A DNA stretch of 8,514 nucleotides from AP-15 sp035252905 (lineage in GTDB: Bacteria > Pseudomonadota > Alphaproteobacteria > ATCC43930 > CGMCC-115725): positions 1 through 8,514 of the forward strand of contig DATFCQ010000185.1 in the NCBI GenBank assembly GCA_035252905.1. Reading direction: 5' to 3'. The first letter of the stretch is position 1. Every line of letters starts with the position of its first letter. Below, piece after piece: positions 1 to 6,501 of the stretch. A program made the translations under genes and the position numbers. A model generated the notes under the pieces. That model searched no databases. It was not told the origin of the DNA and saw only the letters and a list, made by a program, of their open reading frames with translations.

Positions 1-367
1 CGAACTGCGCCGCGGCCAGGACCGCGCTCGCCGCACCGAAGCTCAACAGAACATAGGTGCCGATCGACATCGGCGAGGTGCGGCGGAAGATCCGCAGCAT
101 GTTGTAGAAGCGCTGCGGCGTGTGCAGGTCGGCGATCAACAAGGGCGCGCCGGCCGCCGCGCCGGCAAGGGCCAGATAACGGCCTCGGCGCACGACCCCG
201 GCGAAGCGTTCGCCGCCGGCCAGATCGGCGGCGCTGGCGAGGATCTGCGCCGCCCCGGCAAGCCCGCCGACAAAGATATAACCCGAGACCAGAACCCCCC
301 AGGGGCTCGGCTTGACCGCAGGCTGGCCGTAATAAGTCGGCGGCTCGCCGGCTTGCCGCGCGGTCAT
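1..367 (-). CDS. NrfD/PsrC-type membrane subunit of formate dehydrogenase (N-terminal part, runs off window)
   Basis: The first 122 residues are present; the rest lies beyond the left edge. The start ATG (367-365) overlaps the beta-subunit stop in an ATGA junction. A short polar N-terminus is followed by a hydrophobic segment at about residues 22-48 (WGVLVSGYIFVGGLAGAAQI), a basic loop (VVRRGRY, 58-64), a second segment at about 64-80, then LLIADLHTPQRFYNMLRIFR (77-96) and SPMSIGTY (98-105). The pattern 'LLIADL-x-x-P-x-RF-x-NMLR-x-F-x-x-x-SPMS-x-G' is typical of NrfD/PsrC-family quinone-interacting membrane proteins. It is not the haem-b-binding FdnI/FdoI family usually paired with FdnG-type enzymes. 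The inferred role is to anchor the alpha-beta unit and pass formate electrons to (mena/ubi)quinone. Family assignment is fairly sure; quinone specificity and any proton translocation cannot be read here. Confidence 0.85.
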   Translation of the reverse strand, partial: MTARQAGEPPTYYGQPAVKPSPWGVLVSGYIFVGGLAGAAQILASAADLAGGERFAGVVRRGRYLALAGAAAGAPLLIADLHTPQRFYNMLRIFRRTSPMSIGTYVLLSFGAASAVLAAAQF

Positions 368-1269
368 TGCGAATTCCTTGCTGCGGCAAACAGGCCAAGG
401 CTCGCAAGCGCCAATGCGGCGACCGTGACCAGGCCGGAGGCGAGGCCCGGCCCGGTGCGCCCGGCCGGGCGCGAGGGCGCCCGCGGCAGATTGTAGGTCT
501 CGGGCGGTGCGGTCAGAAGGAAGAAGGCGTTGAACCGGTCGAGCCCGCCATCGGCGCCGGGGCCGCCCGGGACGCCGTAGAGAGCGGCGCTCGTCACGCC
601 CTTCTCGTGCAGGACGGCGACGCGCCGGCGGGCATGCGCGTCGAGATCGTCGAGCGCGCCGAACTGGATCGAGTCGGTCGGGCAGGATTTGGCGCAGGCC
701 GGTTCAAGCCCGCCTTTCAGGCGGTCGTAGCACAGGGTGCATTTATGCGCCTTGCCGTCCTCCAGGCTGACCTCGACGACGCCGAACGGGCAGGCCGGTA
801 CGCAATAGCCGCAACCGTTGCAGATGTCCTGCTGCACGACGACGGTGTCGAACTCGGTGCGGAAGATCGCGCCGGTCGGACAGGCTTCGAGGCACGGCGC
901 CGGCGAGCAGTGCTTGCACACATCGCTCATCATCAGCCAGTGGCTCTGAAACGGCGGCATCACCGTGGCGCGTTCGCCGCCCTTGCCGATCTTTTCGATG
1001 AACTGCACGTGCCGCCAAGTCGTTGCCGACAGATCGCCGGTATTGTCGTAGCTGGTGCCGCGCAATTCGAGATCGTCGGCCGGCAGGGCGTTCCATTCCT
1101 TGCAGGCGACCTCGCAGGCCTTGCAGCCGATGCACAAGGTCGTGTCGGTGAAAAAGCCGTAGCGCCGTCCCGGCTCGACCCGCGCGCCGGCGGTCAGTTC
1201 GGCCTCGTTCGGAATCATCGATGCCAGCAATGACTCCGAATGTTCGAGGGCGCGCGGATGAACGGTCAT
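364..1269 (-). CDS. fdoH: Formate dehydrogenase beta subunit, four [4Fe-4S] ferredoxin-type protein
   Basis: This 301-residue electron-transfer subunit resembles FdnH/FdoH in length and layout. Sixteen cysteines fall in four groups: C46/49/52/56 (CIGCKACEVACK), C118/121/126/130 (CKHCSPAPCLEACP), C150/153/156/160 (CNGCGYCVPACP) and C177/180/192/196 (CTLC...ACAKSCP), enough for four [4Fe-4S] clusters forming a wire from the alpha subunit to the membrane. A single hydrophobic segment near the C-terminus (about 276-297) should be a membrane anchor, as in FdnH. Four arginines lie just before this helix (262-271) and only one after it, so the positive-inside rule would put the cluster domain in the cytoplasm. 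The ATG overlaps the alpha stop (ATGA), with GGAG about 7 bases upstream inside the alpha gene. The symbol follows similarity to FdnH/FdoH; fdnH is equally possible. Confidence 0.95.
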   Translation of the reverse strand: MTVHPRALEHSESLLASMIPNEAELTAGARVEPGRRYGFFTDTTLCIGCKACEVACKEWNALPADDLELRGTSYDNTGDLSATTWRHVQFIEKIGKGGERATVMPPFQSHWLMMSDVCKHCSPAPCLEACPTGAIFRTEFDTVVVQQDICNGCGYCVPACPFGVVEVSLEDGKAHKCTLCYDRLKGGLEPACAKSCPTDSIQFGALDDLDAHARRRVAVLHEKGVTSAALYGVPGGPGADGGLDRFNAFFLLTAPPETYNLPRAPSRPAGRTGPGLASGLVTVAALALASLGLFAAARNSQ

Positions 1270-4200
1270 GACCCCTCTCCGCGCCGCCCACGCTGCAGAT
1301 TGCAGACGAGCGCCTTGCCTTCATGGATCGAGGTGTTCGGGTCGCCGACGATGCTGGTCAGGATATTGGCGACCTCGCCCGTGGCGTAGCCCTGCCAGCC
1401 GAAATGCCAGACCAGCCCGACCTCATGGACGGTCCGGCGGTCAAGGCGGAACGGCCGCACCCGCTCGGTGACGAGCGCCTTGACCGCGATCTCACCGCGC
1501 GGGGTGGAGACCGTGACCCAGTCGAGATTGGCGATGCCGTAGAGTTTCGCCAATTCGGGCGAAATCTCGGCAAAGCCTTCAGGCTGCAATTCGGCCGTCA
1601 CCGGCACCGAGCGCGTCGGCGTGCCGCCGGCATGGTGCTCGGTCAGGCGATAGGTCGTCAATGCATAGGGGAAGCGCGGGTCCTCCGGGGCCGCCAGGGG
1701 GTTGTCGGGCCGCTGCCAGATCTTGGCGGTCGGACTGTGCTGCTGCGTGTAGAACGGGTTTTGGATCGGCGATTCGACCGGCTCGTAATGCGTCGGCAAC
1801 GGCGCGTCCTTGAGCCCGGAGGGGGTGAACAACGACAATTTGCCGTCGGCGATCATGATGAACGGACAGTCGCCGCCGAGCGCCTCCATGCCTTCCGGGT
1901 CCTTCGCCCAGTCGGGCTGGTAGTCGGGCGGCTTGTCGGGGTCGAAATCGACGACGTCGGGACCGGTCCATTGCCGCTGCGCGGCGTCCCACGCGATGTA
2001 GCGCTTGCGCTCCGACCACGGGCGGCCATCGGGATCGGCCGAGGCGCGGTTGTACATGTTGCGGCGGTTGGCGGGCCACGCCCAGCCCCAGCCGAGATGC
2101 GTGCCGGGCCCCGCGGGCGGGTCGGCGCGGCGCGCCCGCGCCAGGTTTTTGTCCTCCTCGGGAAAGACGCCGCAATAGAGCCAGGCGCCGCAGGCGGTGC
2201 TGCCGTCGTCCTTCAAATCGCGGAAGCTGCCGATCTGGCGGCGCTCTTGCCAGCTGTAGCCGTTCATCTCCTTGAGGATCGCCTCGGCCGAGGGTTCCTC
2301 CTCCTCGCCCTCGACCGGGTAATCCCAGGTCAGCGCCTGGATCGCCCGGTCTTTCGGGTCGATGCTGGTGGCGTAGAGCCGTTTGAGGCGCCGGCCGAGA
2401 TGGAAGATGAACCAGGTCTCCGAGCGGCTGTCACCGGGGCCGCTGACGACCTTGTCGTGCCATTGCAGCAGCCGGTGGGTGTTGGTCAGGGTGCCGGATT
2501 TTTCGGCGGCGAGCGAGGCCGGCATCAGAAACACCTCGGTCTTGATGTCCTGCGGGCGGATCTCGCCCTCGCGCACCGGGCGGCCCTTGTACCAGAACGA
2601 CGCCGTCTCGGTTTCGCCGGTGTCGCGGACGACGAGCCAGTCGAGTTCGGCGAGGCCGCGCTGCACCAGGGCCGCATTATGGCCGCCGACCGCCGGGTTC
2701 TGGCCCAACAGGAAGAGGCCGCGGATGACCCCGTCGCGTATCGCCAGGGTCATCGGCAGTTGCGAATGATCGCCGACGATGCGCGGCAGCCAGTCGAACC
2801 CCCAGCCGTTCGCCTCGCTGCCATTGTCGCCGTACCAGGCACGGCACAGGCTGACCGCGTATTTCGGGAAATTGTGCCACCATCCGGTCGGGGTGCGCTC
2901 GCTGTCAATATAGTCCTTGAGCGTCTTGTGCGGCTTGTAGGCGTGTGGCTGCGGCAGATATGTCGGCAGCATGTTGTAGAGCGTCGGGATGTCGGTGCTG
3001 CCCTGGATGCTGCTGTGCCCGCGCAAAGCGAGGATGCCGCCGCCGGGGCGCCCTACATTGCCGAGAAGGCCCTGGATGATCGCCGCGGCGCGGATCATCT
3101 GCACGCCGGTCGTATGATGCGTCCAGCCGACCGCATAGCAGATCGCGCCGGTGCGCTCGCGCCCGGAATTGCGCGTCAATTCCTCAGCAATCTTCAGGAA
3201 CACGTCGCGCGGGCAGCCGGTCGTGCGCTCGACCATCTCGGGCGTATAGCGGGCGTAATGCCGACGCATGATCTGATAGACACAATGCGGATGCTGCAAG
3301 GTCGGGTCGCGCGGCGGCGGCCCCTTTTCCATGCGCTTCGTCTTCTCGCTGAAGCTCTCGGTCGTGTTGACGTAATGCTCGGCCAGGGACGACGGCACGA
3401 TCTCGCCCTGGTACTGCCAGGAATCGTATTTGTACGAGCGGCTTTCCTCGTTCCAGCCGGAGAAGAAGCCGTCGCCTTCGTCTGCATCCTGGAAACGCTC
3501 GTCGATGATCGTCGAGATATTGGTGTAGGCGAGAACGTAGTCCTTGAACCACAGGTCGCGTTCAAGGATGTAGTGAATGATGCCGCCGAGAAACGCGATG
3601 TCTGAGCCCGGCCGCACCGGGGCGTAGATGTCGCACAGCGCCGAGGTGCGGGTGAAGCGCGGGTCGACGTGAATGAGGGTCGCGCCCCGCTCCTTGGCCT
3701 GCAAGGCAAAGCGGAAGGCGATCGGATGGTTCTCCGCCATATTGGACCCCATCACCAGGATGCAGTCCGCATTGGCGATATCCCATTCCGGGAGCGTTGC
3801 CGCTCCCCTGCCGAAGGAGGCGCCCAAACTGGGCACCGAGGAGCTGTGTCAGACGCGCGCCTGGTTCTCGATCCACACCATGCCGAGGCCGCCGCCGAAC
3901 AGCTTCTTGATCAGGTAGTTTTCCTCGTTGTCGAGGGTGGCGCCGCCCAAGGAGGCAAGCGCCAAGGTGTGGTTGACCGGCGTGCCGTCGGGAAGCGTCT
4001 TCACAAAACTCTCGTCGCGCGTCCGCTTGGCGAGAAAGGCGATGCGGTCCATCGCCCACAGGAGCGGCCGCTCCTCCCATCTGTCGCTATGAGGGGCGCG
4101 GTAGAGGATCTTGGTTAGGCGCTCGGGACTGGTCATCAGGTCGAGGGTCGCCGCCCCCTTCGGGCACAGGGTCCCCTCGTTGATCGGGCTTCGGGGATCG

Positions 4201-4439
4201 CCTTCGACATGGATGACCTGGCCGTCCTTGGCGTAGACGAGCTGGGCGCAACCGACCGCGCAATAGGGGCAGATGCTGGTGCCGATCGTGTCGGCCTGTT
4301 CGAGCCGCGGCCGCAATCCGCGCGACATCGTGCTCGCCGCCGCCTCGCGGCTTCCGTCCTCGCCGCGCAATTGCCGCGGCAGCGACCAGTCGCGGACAAA
4401 GCCGGCGACGCGCTCGCCGATGCTGCGCTTCAGTTTCAT
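1266..4439 (-). CDS. fdoG: Formate dehydrogenase alpha subunit, selenocysteine-containing (UGA read through)
   Basis: This is the catalytic subunit of a formate dehydrogenase-N/O type enzyme (formate to CO2, bis-MGD cofactor). It has 1057 residues when the in-frame UGA at 3849-3851 is read as selenocysteine 197; E. coli FdnG is about 1015 with Sec at 196. An N-terminal [4Fe-4S] site is formed by C57, C60, C64 (CPYCAVGC) and C92 (CPKG). The Sec context is IENQARV-U-HSSSVPSLGASFGRG, matching FdnG's NQARV-U-H. Further family blocks are VDPRFTRTSALCDIYAPVRPG, YAVGWTHHT, ALRGHSSIQGSTD and, in the C-terminal molybdopterin-dinucleotide domain, TTYRLTEH and HFGWQGYA. The ATG at 4439 has GGAGG upstream and overlaps the preceding stop (ATGA). 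The N-terminus MKLKRSIGERVAGFVRDWSL has no twin-arginine signal, which is unusual for this family and suggests a cytoplasmic site. Selenocysteine-insertion genes must lie elsewhere in the genome. Confidence 0.96.
3819..3851 (-). promoter_or_regulatory. Selenocysteine UGA codon with bacterial SECIS hairpin
   Basis: The UGA is at 3849-3851. Counting its U as 1, mRNA bases 15-33 (3837-3819) read GGUGCCCAGUUUGGGCGCC. They form a 7-bp stem with one U-G wobble and a five-base loop AGUUU. The loop carries G23 and U24, and U17 sits in the lower stem: the positions reported as important in the E. coli fdhF SECIS for SelB binding. The codon after UGA is CAC (His), as in E. coli fdnG and fdhF. Stem and loop were read directly from the sequence; function is inferred from the match in position and sequence. 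Confidence 0.88.
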
Positions 4440-4681
4440 CCCGTCGCCTCCACGGCTTGCTGGTCGAGGGTCGAGAGCGTGTGTGCGATCGCCGCCACCA
4501 GATGATCCGGCCGGCTATAGGCGACCCGCACGCGGGTCTGCCTCGCTGCCAGCGGCGGCAGGTCTTCGGGTTCAATGGCGGCGTCGTGCGCAAGCACGAA
4601 GTGCATGACCCGGCCTGTGCCGGTCACGAGCTTGAACCGCCCCTCCTGAACCAGCGTGACGATGCCCTCGGCCGTTTCCAT
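4436..4681 (-). CDS. Unknown 81-aa protein, first gene of the formate dehydrogenase operon
   Basis: This small protein was not matched to any family I know. It is acidic in the middle and has an alternating hydrophobic pattern early (GIVTLVQEGRFKLVTGTGRVMHFVLAH), suggesting beta strands, followed by a probable helix (PDHLVAAIAHTLSTLDQQAVE). It has no cysteines, no signal peptide and no membrane segment. The ATG at 4681 is the first possible start, because an in-frame TGA lies nine bases upstream. The only Shine-Dalgarno-like bases (GAGG) lie very close to the ATG, so initiation may be weak. Its stop overlaps the alpha-subunit start (ATGA), so the two are probably translationally coupled. The position suggests a role in assembly, cofactor delivery or regulation of the dehydrogenase, but nothing in the sequence shows which. 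It is unlikely to be spurious, given the coupling and the codon pattern. Confidence 0.75.
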   Translation of the reverse strand: METAEGIVTLVQEGRFKLVTGTGRVMHFVLAHDAAIEPEDLPPLAARQTRVRVAYSRPDHLVAAIAHTLSTLDQQAVEATG

Positions 4682-4729
4682 GCCTCGTCAACACCGGCCG
4701 GCGCGGAAGTTCCGGAAACGAGGGCGCCA

Positions 4730-4768
4730 TAATGCCCGCCCTCCGCGGGGCATTACCTCGCAGAGGGC
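4730..4768 (-). repeat. Two overlapping inverted repeats in the probable leader of the formate dehydrogenase operon
   Basis: Repeat A is TAATGCCC (4730-4737) with GGGCATTA (4748-4755), a perfect 8-bp match with a 10-base loop. Repeat B is GCCCTC (4738-4743, inside the loop of A) with GAGGGC (4763-4768). The arms interlock, so both stems cannot form fully at once. The sites lie 49-87 bases upstream of the first start codon of the operon. They could be an operator or a leader-RNA switch; no U-run follows, so this is not a standard terminator. Confidence 0.5.
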
Positions 4769-4774
4769 TATGGC

Positions 4775-4788
4775 TTGATATAAGTAAA
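4775..4788. promoter_or_regulatory. Weak FNR/FixK-like box upstream of the formate dehydrogenase operon
   Basis: TTGAT-ATAA-GTAAA has one perfect half-site of the FNR/FixK consensus TTGAT-N4-ATCAA. The other half matches at only 3 of 5 positions. It lies in the AT-rich patch of the divergent promoter region. Oxygen control of a respiratory formate dehydrogenase would make sense, but a single half-site can easily arise by chance. Confidence 0.2.
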
Positions 4789-4952
4789 GTATTACCGGGG
4801 TTGATGCGGTTGTAGCCGTCAGTTGCTCCGCCGCCGCACGGTTGTGGGATTAGGCGACCTCAAGGGCCTCGCAATAAGGGGCGAATACCCATAGCATTAC
4901 GCCTTGTGAGCATCGGGCTCGACATTCGGTCCTATGGATCAGGAGGAATGGA

Positions 4953-5393
4953 ATGGAAATCGTGAAAGACTTCAGGCGCTTTCTAATGCATGGCGACGTC
5001 ATCGTCATCGCCGTCGGACTGGTCGTGGCATTGGCGTTCAGCAATCTCGTCAAGGCATTCACCGACAATATCATCAATCCGCTGATTGCCGCGGCCCAGG
5101 GCGGCGTAAAGGGTCCCGGACTGGGCTGGCAGTTGACCAGCGGCGGCGGCGTTGGCACATACCTCAACCTCGGCGCGTTCATCTCCGCGATCATCTACTT
5201 CGTCATCTTCATGGCGGTCGTGTATTTCCTGATCGTCTTGCCCTACAAGACGATCATGGCTCGCCGGGGCAAGGTCGTGTTCGGCGACCCGCCTCTGACC
5301 AAGACCTGCCCGGCCTGCCTGTCCGACGACCTCAACCCAGACGCGATCAAGTGCAAGCACTGCGGCGCGGACATCGGCCGCATCGCCGCCTGA
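4953..5393 (+). CDS. mscL: MscL-like large-conductance mechanosensitive channel with C-terminal zinc ribbon
   Basis: This 146-residue inner-membrane channel is expected to open under membrane tension during hypo-osmotic shock. The N-terminal helix MEIVKDFRRFLMHGDV matches MscL (E. coli MSIIKEFREFAMRGNV). TM1 is at about 15-45 (IVIAVGLVVALAFSNLVKAF, then DNIINPLIAAAQGG). A short periplasmic loop with glycines (50-68) follows, then TM2 at about 72-97. Instead of the usual cytoplasmic helix ending in an EIRDLL-type motif, the tail (116-141) carries CPAC (119-122) and CKHC (134-137), a rubredoxin-like zinc ribbon. In TM1 several small or polar residues of the E. coli channel are replaced (for example D18 by I and G26 by A), so gating may differ. 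The start is supported by AGGAGG six bases upstream of the ATG. The gene stands alone, divergent from the formate dehydrogenase operon and convergent with the folate genes. Confidence 0.9.
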   Translation: MEIVKDFRRFLMHGDVIVIAVGLVVALAFSNLVKAFTDNIINPLIAAAQGGVKGPGLGWQLTSGGGVGTYLNLGAFISAIIYFVIFMAVVYFLIVLPYKTIMARRGKVVFGDPPLTKTCPACLSDDLNPDAIKCKHCGADIGRIAA

Positions 5394-5408
5394 CCGGCGC
5401 GCACCGCC

Positions 5409-5445
5409 CTGTGCCCGCGGCACGGCAGCTCGCGAGCAAATTTGC
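5409..5445. terminator. Possible terminator region between convergent mscL and the cyclo-ligase gene
   Basis: Only 74 bases separate two convergent genes. The gap holds a hairpin, CTGTGCC-CGC-GGCACGG (5409-5425, 7 bp with one U-G pair). Two overlapping 10-bp palindromes follow: GCTCGCGAGC (5428-5437) and GCAAATTTGC (5436-5445). No long T-run follows on either strand, so factor-independent termination is uncertain. Confidence 0.35.
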
Positions 5446-5467
5446 ATTACGGCGAAGGCGGCCGCGT

Positions 5468-6040
5468 TCACCGGCGCCGCAGCGCCGCCTCGGTGACGAT
5501 AAAGTCCATCGGCACGTCGAAGGGCTGCGGGTGGATCGTGGCGATCCGCGACGCCTCGAAGCCGACGCCGATCGCCAGCGGCTTCGGCTGCAAGGCGGCC
5601 AAGGTGCGGTCGAAATAGCCGCCGCCGTAACCCAGGCGATAGCAGTCTTCGTCAAACCCGACGAGCGGCGCGAGCACGGCGTCGGGGACGACGATCTCGC
5701 GCTTCTCCGGCACCGGAATGCCCCAGACCCCGTCGACAAGCGCCTCGCCCGGCCGCCACGCGCGGTATTCGAGCGGCCCCTTTTTGTCGACGACCGCCGG
5801 CAGGGCGACCGCGGACCCCTCGGCGAGGAGCCAATCGATCAGTAAGCGCGGGTCGAACTCGGCCTTGAACGGCCAATAGACGCCGAGGCGGAGGCCGCGG
5901 CGCTCGGCGAGAAGCGTCTGCAATCGGGTCTCGATCGCCCGTCCCCACTCCCGCCGCAACGCGGCCGGCGTGCCGGTGCGCCACGCCAACAGCCGCGCCC
6001 GCTCGGCCCGGCGCCAGGGCTTCACCTCGTCAGGAGCCAC
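5468..6040 (-). CDS. ygfA: 5-formyltetrahydrofolate cyclo-ligase (methenyl-THF synthetase)
   Basis: This 190-residue cytoplasmic enzyme converts 5-formyl-THF to 5,10-methenyl-THF using ATP, returning a dead-end folate to the one-carbon pool. Family features visible are WPFKAEFDP (56-64), LPAV (80-83), the region around GIPVPE (107-112) and the nucleotide/Mg-binding loop RLGYGGGYFDRTL (135-147), followed by GVGFEA (158-163) and VPMDF (176-180). The length is normal for the family. The start is GTG at 6040, chosen because AGGAG lies six bases upstream and overlaps the TAG of the preceding gene. The gap to that gene is nine bases, so the two are surely cotranscribed. The nearby fhs gene supports the folate assignment. 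The gene is also called mthfs or fau in other organisms. Confidence 0.93.
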   Translation of the reverse strand: MAPDEVKPWRRAERARLLAWRTGTPAALRREWGRAIETRLQTLLAERRGLRLGVYWPFKAEFDPRLLIDWLLAEGSAVALPAVVDKKGPLEYRAWRPGEALVDGVWGIPVPEKREIVVPDAVLAPLVGFDEDCYRLGYGGGYFDRTLAALQPKPLAIGVGFEASRIATIHPQPFDVPMDFIVTEAALRRR

Positions 6041-6049
6041 CGCTCACTC

Positions 6050-6478
6050 CTACTCCGGGATCAGGTCGAGCACGTCCTCGCCGTCGTGCAGGCGCTCGGC
6101 CAGTGTGGTGTGAAACGCGCGCAGCCAGGCGACCATCTCCTCGGGGCTCTTCGTCGGGCGCACACCCTCATACCCATCGACGATATCGTCCATGATCAAA
6201 CGCATGTTGCGAACCTCGACCCCGCCGAACGGATAATCGAACAGCAGATCGAAGTAGAACTTGGACGAGCCGGTCCGATTGCTCGGTTTGAAGCGCAGCC
6301 TTTCGATCTTCCGCAGCCAGCTACGCAATTCCCGCCGGAAGTGCTGCCGCAATTCCGGGGAGAATTCGAACCCGACCAGTTTAACCAGATGCTCGTTAAT
6401 GGGATCATACAAGCCGAGAAGGATCTGCTCGACCGCCTTGCGCGGAAGGGCCATCACCATCGTTTCGTCAAGCTTCAC
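6050..6478 (-). CDS. Unknown 142-aa protein between fhs and the cyclo-ligase gene
   Basis: I do not recognise this family. The protein is soluble-looking and rich in aromatic and charged residues, with no signal peptide, membrane segment or cysteine. It appears largely helical: an N-terminal helix (residues 10-40), a basic helix around ELRQHFRRELRSWLRKIERL, a central stretch FYFDLLFDYPFGGVEVRNM, and an acidic C-terminal helix (SPEEMVAWLRAFHTTLAERL). The start is GTG at 6478, with GGGAGG (6485-6490) six bases upstream. It is tightly packed against the cyclo-ligase gene (9-base gap) and, before the MITE insertion, would have begun about 20 bases after the fhs stop. A link to folate or formate metabolism is suggested by position only. 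Confidence 0.8.
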   Translation of the reverse strand: MKLDETMVMALPRKAVEQILLGLYDPINEHLVKLVGFEFSPELRQHFRRELRSWLRKIERLRFKPSNRTGSSKFYFDLLFDYPFGGVEVRNMRLIMDDIVDGYEGVRPTKSPEEMVAWLRAFHTTLAERLHDGEDVLDLIPE

Positions 6479-6484
6479 GGACAG

Positions 6485-6490
6485 CCTCCC
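6485..6490 (-). promoter_or_regulatory. Ribosome binding site GGGAGG deciding the GTG start at 6478
   Basis: GGGAGG lies six bases before GTG. It sits just outside the MITE (6502-6651), in the short original spacer between fhs and the 142-aa gene, so the insertion left translation initiation intact. Confidence 0.7.
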
Positions 6491-6501
6491 GCTCCGCCTC
6501 A

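Larger units (their letters stand above)
4682..4952. promoter_or_regulatory. Divergent intergenic region between the formate dehydrogenase operon and mscL
   Basis: These 271 bases should contain the promoters of the leftward operon and of mscL. The clearest sign is an AT-rich stretch at about 4773-4795 (TTGATATAAGTAAAGTATTA) in otherwise GC-rich DNA. No pair of -35/-10 boxes with good spacing was found on either strand. Two inverted repeats lie at 4730-4768. The mscL side (4800-4940) shows no further structure I can support apart from its ribosome binding site. Confidence 0.55.

Noticed and set aside
367..1233. 288-codon open frame on the plus strand
   Set aside because: Antisense to the clear four-cluster beta subunit; low-complexity Arg/Ala/Gly composition.
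1323..3605. 760-codon open frame on the plus strand
   Set aside because: It lies wholly antisense to the alpha-subunit gene, gives an Arg/Ala/Val-rich sequence with no family features, and is the usual third-position-GC shadow of a strong gene.
3836..3851. Nonsense mutation splitting the alpha gene, with a GTG restart at 3836
   Set aside because: The stop is UGA at the exact Sec position with a SECIS hairpin, and both halves are intact and in the same frame. A restart would leave out the [4Fe-4S] site and the active-site residue.
4684..4719. EcfG-like promoter (GGAAC ... GTT) on the minus strand before the 81-aa gene
   Set aside because: The -10 part reads TGTT rather than CGTT, the spacing is short, and transcription would begin almost on the ATG.
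4934..5845. 303-codon open frame on the plus strand across mscL and the cyclo-ligase gene
   Set aside because: It is a shifted frame of mscL and antisense to the cyclo-ligase; the product is Arg/Gln-rich with no domain.
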